Part shown: positions 56,165-64,000 of the stretch, piece after piece
How the letters are laid out: the number at the start of each line of letters is the position of its first letter
Position numbering within the stretch: position 1 is the stretch's first letter
Source of the DNA: Oidiodendron maius Zn
Taxonomy: Eukaryota; Ascomycota; Leotiomycetes; Myxotrichaceae
NCBI GenBank assembly: GCA_000827325.1
Contig: KN832899.1
Span: 1 to 64,000 of the forward strand
Length of the DNA: 64,000 nucleotides
Direction of reading: 5' to 3'
Translations under genes and position numbers: made by a program
Notes under the pieces: generated by a model
Databases searched by the model: none
What the model was told of the DNA's origin: nothing
What the model saw: the letters and a program-made list of their open reading frames with translations, nothing else

Positions 56165-56545
56165 CTATCCCCGCCTAAATTGAATCCATTCGTGGTCGAT
56201 CTGTCGCTGTACCCTGCCTAGCTGGAATAGAGCATTCTTTAGGTCATCTCCTGCCCGCTCCACACTGTCTATGAAGTCTCTCCTGTGCGGCTCTATCTGA
56301 CGATAATAAGTCACCTCGTGGTTAAGGCTCTCCATCTGTCTTTGCAGTTGCTCTAGTCTCTCCATTGGTTCAGGTGTTCGGTGTTGGTCAGATGCTTGCG
56401 CCCGGTCATGCAGTGCTCCAGGGGCCGTGCTTGAGCGAGGCTCGTCTTTGATGTCGCTCGGACGGCGCTGAGGTGGCCGGTCTGTGCAAGCCTTGGAGCG
56501 TGACTTCGATCGCCGACGGCGATTTGGATGGTTATTGGGAGACAT
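56165..56545 (-). CDS. Arg-rich coiled-coil protein (126 aa)
   Basis: ATG at 56545 (MSPNNHPNRRRRSKSRSKAC). A basic, SR-like N-terminus that could be a nuclear or RNA-binding signal is followed by a disordered linker. From about residue 60 there is a coiled coil (MERLEQLQRQMESLNHEVTY; ERAGDDLKNALFQLGRVQRQ). No family is recognised. It resembles, in style rather than sequence, the other short coiled-coil genes of 56-60 kb. Confidence 0.5.
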   Translation of the reverse strand: MSPNNHPNRRRRSKSRSKACTDRPPQRRPSDIKDEPRSSTAPGALHDRAQASDQHRTPEPMERLEQLQRQMESLNHEVTYYRQIEPHRRDFIDSVERAGDDLKNALFQLGRVQRQIDHEWIQFRRG

Positions 56546-56908
56546 GAAGCCAGTTGATCGGAAGGCGCAGTAGCTCTTGGGTTTGTAGAAATCAATGCTT
56601 CATATTAAGGCCAGGTATAGAACAGCTTTCTGGCGGGGCAAAGGGGAGGGAGAGGTGGGCAGGCGAAACTGGCCGCACCGGCAGTTAGCACGAAGCAGAG
56701 TCCCGTGCCCCTACCCTGCATCGTCACGCAGTTCGCATACATGCTTGCTGAGGCAGACTCCCGTGCTCTCCCTTCCATCGTCAAGCAGTTCGCACACATG
56801 CTTGTTGTCACGCTTTCTACCTTTTACACGTAGGTTGGGATAAATTTGGTTGACTAAGGCAAGCTATGAAATAGTAGAAACCCCTGTAGCCTCAATTTTG
56901 CAAATTTC
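56546..56908. other. Intergenic with tandem repeat
   Basis: It contains the 57-bp repeat at 56695-56808; otherwise it is purine-rich and featureless. Confidence 0.45.
56695..56808 (+). repeat. 57-bp diverged tandem repeat
   Basis: Two units, 56695-56751 and 56752-56808, share GCAGASTCCCGTGC, CATCGTCAMGCAGTTCGCA and ACATGCTTG with scattered differences. Confidence 0.75.
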
Positions 56909-57852
56909 CTACCCAGACACTAACTTCGACTTCCGCTTTTTGCCAGGCTTATCTTCCTTACCTACCGAGCCCTTCTCTTCATCAGTCTTGGTAAAGCTAG
57001 GAGCGTTGTGCTGGATGGGTGATAGAAGCTGCTCAGGTTGTAACGATCGGTTTTGAGTCAGTTCTACAAACGGAGAGGCCGTGGCGGACATGACTAGATC
57101 TGTACCGAAGGAGTGATCGACAGATGGCCCAATGCCATAGTCCACATCATCGACCGGACGGAGACTGGTGGGATTAATGACAAACTGACGGTTGAGGGAT
57201 AGAGGCGGGAGGGATAGCGGGTGGGATAGTGGCGGGAGAGATATCTGACCGAAGTGATTCGGGCCATCATTCGGTGGAAGGGTTGGCCAGCCCTGGGATA
57301 GATTACTGGCAAGCGGCTGGTGGTGAGCCCCTTCCGACATTTCTATCAGCCGCTTGTAACACGAAATAAGTTCGTCGGTGACTCGAAGGTGCTCTCGCAG
57401 CTGGTCGTTGTCGCTGCTGAGTTCCGTGCATCTGGTCTGCAGCCTCTCATTCTCGCGGCCACATTCCTCGTATCTTGATTTATAGCCAGCACCAAGCTGC
57501 ACACACTCATGGTGGAGACCCTCCAGGCCCTGCCTTAAGGCTTGATGGCTCTGTGCCTCAGCTTCGTAGCATATACGAGCGTGAAAGAGTTGAAACTTTA
57601 AGGTGTCCCGCTCTGCGTCGGCATGACGAAGCTTGCCCTTCAACTGGCTGAGCTGCTGAGCTGGAGACAGATATTGATCATTTACGCATGTAGCCTGCAT
57701 ACGTTAGATAAGAAGTTCTGGAGTTATTGGCGAGAGACTCTAACCTCTGACAGCGGTGTTGACGGTGGGCTATCGCCGCTCGTAGCCTCCAAGGCGGGCA
57801 GTACTTCTGGCAGTGACATGGCTCGGGTCGACAACCCAGCTACATTGGTCAT
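56909..57852 (-). CDS. Coiled-coil protein with proline-rich linker (297 aa)
   Basis: Two exons (57745-57852 and 56909-57694) with a 50-base intron; the splice joins PPSTPLSE to ATCVNDQYLS. Residues 45-155 are an extended coiled coil (SQLKGKLRHADAERDTLKFQ; ENERLQTRCTELSSDNDQLR). A repeated LSLPPLS proline-rich linker follows, then an acidic middle. The tail is basic (KPGKKRKSKLVSG) and may be a nuclear signal. No family is recognised; a scaffold or regulator role is a guess. Confidence 0.6.
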
Positions 57853-57904
57853 TTGTAGGTTATCTCTTCAGCTGCACTTCGAGGGAGAACTCTTAAATAA
57901 AGCT

Positions 57905-58512
57905 TCAATCGAAGGGCTCGTCCAGGACCGTGCTATTCGCGGTCTGCTGGTGGTGCGCGTGGCCGCACCTAGATGAAGGAGGGTGGGCTAGCGCTCCCAG
58001 TATCGAAACATCCACAATAGGCTGCTTGCAAGGCAGCTGTGGAGGTCCAGACTCTACAGTCAGGGAGGAGTAGATGCCGGTATGCCGCCCTCCCAGCCAG
58101 GTGCGGCTCAAATTTGGTTCTGAGCGTCCGGTGACTGGTATGGCGGGTGGTAGAGTGGTCAATTGCGGTCCCCAAGTCAGCCATAACCTACTTCCACGGC
58201 CGTGATAGTGCATCCCGGCTAATGGATGCCAGAAATAGTCGTGTTGGTGATCGGCTTGTCTGGGGCTTGTCGTGCTGTACTTCGATGTTATCTTTGGCAA
58301 GTTGGCGCTTGGCACTCTGCCGCCTGAAATGGCTGTAATACAGGGATTGCACGACCCCTTGCTTGGTGCCTGCGTCGGTTCTGGCACATTCCGGTTCTGG
58401 CTGCTAGTATCATGGGGCTGGTGGATGGCCCCGACCACCATGGCTCCTCGACCCCGCTCGATTGAGGGAGGGGTTTTGCTCTGGACAATAACTGTACGTT
58501 TCCCTTTTCCAT
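57905..58512 (-). CDS. Doubtful minus-strand frame
   Basis: A 200-codon open frame without an in-frame ATG (TTG only at 58519) contains readable stretches such as DYFWHPLAGMHYHGRGSRLW. The ATG at 58512 opens a different, shorter frame. It could be a gene with an unrecognised first exon, or a chance frame in GC-rich DNA. Confidence 0.2.
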
Positions 58513-58576
58513 AATGCAAGAAACAGCGTTACGGCCCCAATAACCGCGCCAGGTCAATCTAACCCCCACCGTCAGC

Positions 58577-59418
58577 ATGTCGAATACCGATGAGATGGTC
58601 GATTTTGCGAACTTCTATCGTGCGTACAAGCAGTTAGGACTGGCTGGCCGGCCTCGGGCATCAACTGCGGGGCCTCAGAACCCTGTGGGAGTTCCTGTTC
58701 AGCGTCCGCTTAGCCAGCGTACGTCGATCCAGCGTCCGTTTCGACAGGCTCCCCGGCAGAGCACTCCTAACCTCCTCGCATTCTGGCAATTGCTCGCCGA
58801 GTTTAAAAGCATGCTCGAGGAAATCAAACAAGGGCACGACGTGATATTTAATCAGCTGCTTCTCGAGTTTAAAAGGTTGTCCGAGGAAATCAAGCAAGGG
58901 CACGACGGGATAGTCGTGGTCCTCAATGGTATCCAGAACATGTGAGCCTTCCCGATCCGCCACAAAGCTTGGACTAACTTTAGTAACAGGTCGAATCAAC
59001 TCAAGTCGTATTGCTCCCCTGCCCATTTACGATCAGAACATTGACCATCTAACCCAGGACGCTGGAAGAGAACATGGCACGAATGAACGGAAACATCGAG
59101 AGATTCGAAGCGATTGGGCGAGGCGTTTTACAAATGGCCTTGCAGCCGTCAAACTCGCAGCCTCCGGCTAGCTCTTCGTCGCAGCCGCTGGCATCTTTGC
59201 ATCCTTCAGCACCCGGTCAGTCTAGCTCTCGGCAGCAGGCCTCTCCCGGCTCGTCGAGACCGTATGCGCCAGAACCAGGCGTCCCCCAGCCTCCAACGCT
59301 CGCTCCGCCACCCCACGCCCAACTCTATGCCCCGCCAGCGTCAAACTCTTCCGACTCCTTCGCAGACCCTAATCTCTTCGACTATACATCCGCGATGGAT
59401 TTTTTGAACGAGCTCTAG
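58577..59418 (+). CDS. Coiled-coil protein with S/P-rich tail (241 aa)
   Basis: Two exons (58577-58941 and 59058-59418) with a 116-base intron; the splice joins VVLNGIQNM to TLEENMARMNG, continuing the helix. Two related helical repeats occur (LLAEFKSMLEEIKQGHDVIF and LLEFKRLSEEIKQGHDGIVV), about 24 residues apart. The C-terminal 100 residues are S-, P- and A-rich and disordered, ending DYTSAMDFLNEL. Its stop codon overlaps that of the convergent gene: the CTAG at 59415-59418 gives TAG on both strands. No family is recognised. Confidence 0.6.
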
Positions 59419-59849
59419 ATAAAGGGAGGGTGCGAGCCTACGGATTTTTGATAGATGCCCCAGAATGCCATCCAATCTTTCCCGGCCTCCGTCTCCGCTG
59501 CAGCAATCTTCGTGACGTGCTTTCTGATCAATGTGATAGACCTTATGACCTTATTCGCTACTGTGATGGTCTCGTTCCACGCCCTCCTGTACAACACAAG
59601 CTCGTCCTCGAGCGCCCGGATCTCTCCCGTGTAGTGCGCAACTGCCTGGTCTTCCTGCTCCCATAGATCGTCCGAGACTTGACGGATCAGGTCGAGCATG
59701 GCGGGCAAATCGTCGCTGTAGATGCTTGATGGCGGCCGGGGGCGGGGCAGCGGAGGCGGGTGAGCTCTCTCGGCTATCGTACGCGGCCACTCGCTGTCCG
59801 AAATCGATTGAGGTCTGTGATCCATCATGGACGAGAAGCCCGCTGGCAT
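59415..59849 (-). CDS. Short helical protein (144 aa)
   Basis: ATG at 59849, with a second Met nearby. A proline-rich N-terminus (HPPPLPRPRPPSS) is followed by long helices (LLDLIRQVSDDLWEQEDQ-like start; EIRALEDELVLYRRAW; VANKVIRSITLIRKHVTKIA) probably forming a coiled coil. No family is recognised. It shares the last four bases with the convergent gene. Confidence 0.5.
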   Translation of the reverse strand: MPAGFSSMMDHRPQSISDSEWPRTIAERAHPPPLPRPRPPSSIYSDDLPAMLDLIRQVSDDLWEQEDQAVAHYTGEIRALEDELVLYRRAWNETITVANKVIRSITLIRKHVTKIAAAETEAGKDWMAFWGIYQKSVGSHPPFI

Positions 59850-60050
59850 CTCGAAACAATGCGAGTTGGCGTGCGGAGGCCGAACTCATGTGCATGGCGA
59901 CCTTGCACCTGGGGCTACTGTCCTGAAGCCTGATCCGGCTGCACCACGGCTCAGCCGGATCAGGAGCCCGCCCTCACCTTTCGGACTGAGGGCCTTCTAG
60001 GTCCTTCAAATTGACACCCTCCTCGCTACTCTCCTTTCCCCTCCATCGTT

Positions 60051-61053
60051 ATGGAACCGCTAAATACCCCTCGCCTTAGGAGGATAAAATCTTTCTACTT
60101 TGGAGGCGACCAAGAGCATATGGTGATGCCAGGCTCGTCAGTTGCCGTACGTAATGTGAGACCGCTGTTGAGAGTCGACCTGAGGAGTCCGACGGAGGAT
60201 TATAAACCTCTTCGGGAACTGGGGTTAGATCAAGGCACCCTAGCGTGTCATCGCAAAAACCGCCCCCGTCTTACCGTCATCCGAAAGTCTTTCTCGCCTT
60301 CCCCCTTGCAGATGCTTGAGGCCGTCGCCCAGATCAAGCATCCCAACATTGCCGACATATTTGATGTATACTTTTATGATGGCCAGTTATTCGTTGTTAC
60401 CGAGTATCTAGATGCTTCTCTTCTGGATCTCGAGTTCACTAGGTTGGCCGCGGCGGAGTGGGAGGTTGCGACCGTTGTTACAGAGGTAGCCCTCCCCTTA
60501 CTCGCATCGCAACAATACTGACTACCCAGGTCATCAAAGCGATGGCTTACTTATTGGATACGTTACCGAACAGTGAGATTCACATCGATAGCGTGAGACT
60601 GTCCCTAGGCGGGGATGTCAAGCTGAGTATGCCACACTCCTGCCCTGCTTCCTCGGCTGACCTCCTAGGTCCCGACCACCATTATCAAAATTCACAAGAC
60701 GAGATCTTTGACACTCGGCAACAATGTAACTCCGCATTTATCTCTACAATACTAGAAATCCTCATGCCGCACGAGGCCCCGAGAGACAAACCCTGGTCCC
60801 GAGACGCTCTTGAGTTCGCAGCAATCCCACAATCCGATTCACTATTGCCGTTCATAGGCGTAAGTGTATGGTCCTCCTGTATGAGCCCAGTCCTGATATA
60901 CCGCAGCACGTCTTCCTTGGCAAGGCCGTTTCATCATCTAAGCTCGTTCCACGGATCCGCTTAGCGTTGCAGATGCGAGGTTGCCAGTCGCCAATATGCG
61001 CTGTATCAACTCCCTACCTTAGTGACGGTAACGATGGAGACCGGCCGTTCTAG
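60051..61053 (+). CDS. Pseudokinase-like protein (303 aa)
   Basis: Three exons (60051-60485, 60530-60859, 60907-61053) with introns of 44 and 47 bases. Kinase-fold landmarks are LGLDQGTLACHRK at the glycine-loop position, a helix C-like LEAVAQIKHPNIADIFDVYF, and the hinge-like LFVVTEYLDASLLDLEF. The catalytic loop position reads SEIHIDSVRLSLGGDVKLS: the HRD aspartate and DFG are absent. The order resembles STE20/PAK kinases, but no activity is expected. The C-terminus is short. It is the fifth kinase-fold gene in the window. Confidence 0.6.
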
Positions 61054-61275
61054 ATTATAAAATAGCCCTGGATGAGACGGAAGCATAAATTGAATAGAGC
61101 TGTGATGTATTCCCTCGCGTACGCCACGGTCTATCAACCTCCGAACCTGCATTGTCGTAGCCCGCTATACAACAATGTGCGCATTCAATACAATATCATC
61201 TGCAAAATATCACTGAATATCAATCTAAAGTACTTGTGAACAAGACTCTACTCTAATATCACCAACTCGGGATCT

Positions 61276-62579
61276 TCAAATAACTACACGAGCTTTTACT
61301 ACAGGCCCAGGCAACCTCTTGCCTCTCTTACCACAAAAGTTATTCGGAATGAGTACATCTGATATTGGACAGCCATTGTCGATAGCCTCTCGCTGGCGTA
61401 TGAAAATAGCGGGTTCTATGCAGAGGGCAATTTTGCGACCCTGAGGTGCGCTGCCTTGCATGCTGTCGGCCCAATCCAACCTCATAGTGTTTTTATCAAA
61501 CAACGTTCCTGGTGGATAAATTATAGGCTCATAGTCCTCAATATTTAGCTGTAAATCCGCTTTCATCTTCAAGGCAGCTGTGAACATCTCGATGCTATGC
61601 CCGCGCCTATCTTCCCACAAAGAATTATCATCTCCCCACGTTGCAAACTGGTCCCAATCCTTCTCTTCTTGTCTTGAATGTTCTGCGAAGAGCGGAGCTA
61701 GAATATTAGATAGCCTTACAGAGAGCTTCTTTGCAGTACCTGGAATTTGCTCTTGAAATGCTTTAGTCCGAATGAAGCGACGTCGGGCTGCGAGATCAAG
61801 GTTCCTCAAGGCGATATTTCCAACTGAGAACGTTAATAAATGGTAGTACTCTATTAGGGTTCGGGAGACTTACCTTCTGCGGCGATATGGTCTTGGTAGC
61901 TTGCGAGAAGTTCTGACTGTCCTCCAAATTCAGGGAGATCTGTCTCTAAGACCCAGCATATAACAGAAGCAGTATTCAAAGCCTGAAGCACGGACGTAGG
62001 CCTAAGTTTTGAGAGTCGGGAGGACGCTTCTCCCATCTTGTCCTGGTCGAGATCTCGCCCCAGACACTTGCTAATCAGCCTTCGGAGCTCTTTATTTTCG
62101 CAAGATGGCTTCGACCTCCAGGTCCCAATGTCTTTGATCGCCAATCCCGCCTGTTGAATTCCGTGATGCACATCGCTCCACCAATCATTGATTTTAGTGG
62201 ATGAGAACCACTCTCGAGATGTTCCAGTAAGCCCTTTAAATGGAGTGTTGGCAATGCAGGTATTGTGCTTCTTTTCAAGAGAGATGTACCTCTCTAGAAG
62301 GCTGCCATCGGACCTAGTCGCAGCTAGTATCGAAATCTGGTGTTGTAATGTCATATTTTCCTTCACATAAAGCTCAACAAGAGTATTTAACTCTCCTATC
62401 GTTTCTTCCTGTGTCTGTATCTCCCTCTTGGCACTCTCAAGCCTGAATTCAGCGAGATAAAGTGATCTTTCTTGCGCAGAAGTAATGATGTCGTTTTCTA
62501 TAGAGTCCCTCGGCCTCTTACGCGATGCCGACTCAGGCGAGGAACGATGCTTCGTAGGGTCGTGATAACTTGAACTCAT
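61276..62579 (-). CDS. Orphan protein with N-terminal coiled coil (417 aa)
   Basis: Two exons (61874-62579 and 61276-61823) with a 50-base intron. An S/P-rich start with a basic patch (SRKRPRDS) precedes a coiled coil (RLESAKREIQTQEETIGELN). The central and C-terminal parts appear folded and helical (STKINDWWSDVHHGIQQAGL; ARRRFIRTKAFQEQIPGTAK), ending basic (GKRGKRLPGPVVKARVVI). I recall similar uncharacterised proteins in other filamentous fungi but cannot name a family. A palindromic TATA element lies 106 bases upstream at 62685. Confidence 0.65.
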
Positions 62580-62932
62580 TTTCAATTGCAGTAGAAGGGA
62601 ATCTAGATCTGTATATAACTGGCCGTCTTTACTGCAAATAGGATGGAAGGCGAGGTGCTGGACCAAGCTGGAGGAGGATCAGGCCTATATATAGTCCACT
62701 CCCCAGCTCAATCCTTGCCGCTTCAACCTACCAAGCCGCCAGCCAACATTGAGGGGCCACACCATTCGCCACTTTCCCACCGTTGACCACTTATCGTGCT
62801 CGTTATCCCGGTGAGCATTGAGAGGCAGCTTGCATTTGCAGACTATGAGGTTACATCTGCAGTCCAGGCTGACTCTCTGGTCTTATGACCTCTCGAAATG
62901 GAAGGGTCGTGGCCGAGCTGTCACCCTGAGCA
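62580..62932. other. Divergent promoter region
   Basis: It lies between the 417-aa and 161-aa genes. It contains the TATA element at 62685-62694; nothing else is seen. Confidence 0.4.
62685..62694 (-). promoter_or_regulatory. TATA box of the 417-aa gene
   Basis: CTATATATAG, palindromic, lies 106 bases upstream of the ATG at 62579 on the minus strand. Confidence 0.5.
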
Positions 62933-63418
62933 ATGTCTCTCCTTCAGCCAGACAAGGATTTCAACCCTCCCACAGTGGCAAATCACGTATCTGACCGAAT
63001 CAAGGATATCTGTTTTCTTTTCGAAAGATTCGTATATACAAGCGAGGGACAGGTTATCGAGCGTCCCCCACAGAGTAATTCAATGAATATCGTAGTACGG
63101 GAGAAAGATAGAACAGCCACACAGCAAGGCTGGCCATGTGTGATACCGAAAGGGGTAAGGCCTTTTGCGCTATCGACTCAACCTGGGGAATGGACAGGAG
63201 CTGTTGGAGACATTGACAAGGTCGACACTATCCTTGCAGCTAAGGAGCTGGTCGCATGCATATATCTAGTGGCTTCCTTGTTGCCACTAGACTCTAAACT
63301 GCTAATTTCCTTGATTTACCATGCTTGGCTGAAACCGCGAGGCACACGCCTCTTTCGTGGCAGAGTCCAGGCACTCTGGGCTGAGTGGGGGTATATCGAC
63401 GGTCGACGCCCATTCTGA
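62933..63418 (+). CDS. Orphan protein (161 aa)
   Basis: Single-exon frame from the ATG at 62933 (MSLLQPDKDFNPPTVANHVS). It is mixed polar with one hydrophobic helix (ELVACIYLVASLLPLDSKLL) that is too polar at its ends to be a sure membrane segment. It ends WAEWGYIDGRRPF. No family is recognised. The start sits inside a region without a clear TATA box. Confidence 0.5.
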   Translation: MSLLQPDKDFNPPTVANHVSDRIKDICFLFERFVYTSEGQVIERPPQSNSMNIVVREKDRTATQQGWPCVIPKGVRPFALSTQPGEWTGAVGDIDKVDTILAAKELVACIYLVASLLPLDSKLLISLIYHAWLKPRGTRLFRGRVQALWAEWGYIDGRRPF

Positions 63419-63801
63419 AGCGGCCGTGGAGGCAAGTCAGGCGGCCGCCATGACGATAAAGCGTCATAATTCCTTAAGCAAGGAAGCCCTTCTCTTCCTG
63501 TCCTATCCAGCTATTTCTGCTTTCGGTCAACGAGGTAGTAGTACGCGGCCTTTCGGCACTGGAGAGGCGCAGAGATCATAAGGTTCGGAGCTGGAGCTGA
63601 AGAGGGCTTGGCGCAGTCTTGTTGGAGTATAAAAGGGGGCTTTCCCTTGAGAGTCCACCTTCCTCGTTCTTCACTCTCGTCCAACAACATATTACCACCG
63701 GCCGACTGCTAAACTCCCGACTCCTTCCTCAGTCTCGGTATCTTCCAATTTTCTATTTGATACAGACCATTCTACCCCCCCAACTCATTTCGCCTTTAAA
63801 A
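63419..63801. other. Promoter region of the right-edge gene
   Basis: No gene is seen. A TATA box lies at 63628, followed by a pyrimidine-rich leader. Confidence 0.45.
63628..63635 (+). promoter_or_regulatory. TATA box of the right-edge gene
   Basis: TATAAAAG, a consensus TATA element, lies 174 bases upstream of the ATG at 63802, followed by C/T-rich leader sequence. Confidence 0.65.
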
Positions 63802-64000
63802 ATGGGACAATACTGGCAGGTTGTCTCTCCAGAGCAGAAAGAGCAATTGAGCACGTTACTTTGGGGGAAACTAGGCGAGATACTACCAGCTGGATGTGCC
63901 GGTCGTCATTTGCAACAGCGATTGATGATGCCGCAAGATAGACAGTACGCATAACCCACAAGATGAGGAGCTATTACTGTACTAACTACAATACAGAAGA
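63802..64000 (+). CDS. First exon of a fungal MGQYW-type protein (partial)
   Basis: The exon 63802-63944 reads MGQYWQVVSPEQKEQLSTLL, then WGKLGEILPAG. This opening is characteristic of a widespread uncharacterised family of filamentous fungi that I recognise only by its start. An intron 63945-63996 (GTACGC donor, TACTAAC branch, ATACAG acceptor) leads into an exon that runs off the window. If the intron is not used, the frame would stop after 50 codons. A strong TATA box at 63628 supports expression. Confidence 0.65.

Noticed and set aside
57905-58519. 204-codon minus-strand frame as a firm gene
   Set aside because: No ATG opens the frame and no splice to an upstream exon was convincing, so it is listed only with low confidence.
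1-64000. Starship-type giant element or NLR gene
   Set aside because: No DUF3435 tyrosine recombinase, NACHT/NB-ARC motif or matching borders could be seen in the window.

Overview
The window looks like accessory DNA from a filamentous ascomycete (Pezizomycotina, perhaps a eurotiomycete; the class is a guess). The genes carry 40-130 base introns with GTANGT-type donors, CTAAC/CTGAT-like branch points and YAG acceptors. An AT-saturated, RIP-like block sits at the left edge. The recognisable families (degenerate HET/prion-associated kinases, FHA kinase, APH-fold proteins, patatin-RING, SET-like, chromodomain/AT-hook) are typical of variable fungal regions. I see no ribosomal, tRNA or clear housekeeping gene. 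All gene models were spliced by eye.

Layout. 1-1.0 kb: RIP-like relic. 2.6-4.6 kb: chromo-like/AT-hook protein. 5.2-12.4 kb: two degenerate kinases, then an FHA kinase sharing a promoter with a basic 561-aa protein. 13.2-16.6 kb: a 66-aa protein, an APH-fold protein, a decayed fragment of the chromo-like gene, and old repeats. 17.5-31.3 kb: large orphan multi-exon genes (326, 653, 1089, 189 and 347 aa), some sharing a W-x-G helical stretch, plus small hydrophilic proteins. One orphan has its start codon inside a near-perfect palindrome. 32.9-37.7 kb: two small proteins and a damaged insulysin-like (M16) gene without its zinc site.

38.3-43.5 kb: a Cys-rich secreted-type reading frame, a 161-aa orphan, a SUR7-like membrane protein and a SET-like protein. 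44.1-44.5 kb: seven 53-bp tandem units, each with a UUCG-type hairpin. 44.7-50.6 kb: coiled-coil proteins, a RING-patatin protein with a 27-base exon, and a small zinc-binding protein. 50.66-53.54 kb: an apparently whole MULE DNA transposon with 94-bp TIRs and a perfect 9-bp target duplication. 54.3-64.0 kb: a denser, seemingly GC-richer run of short disordered or coiled-coil proteins, a MADS-like protein, a pseudokinase, and the first exon of a gene running off the right edge.

No single pathway is evident. The recurring themes are kinase-fold signalling (five genes), chromatin/DNA-binding domains (chromo-like/AT-hook, SET-like, MADS-like) and immunity- or incompatibility-type effectors (patatin-RING). 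Most other genes are orphans, which fits a fast-evolving accessory region.
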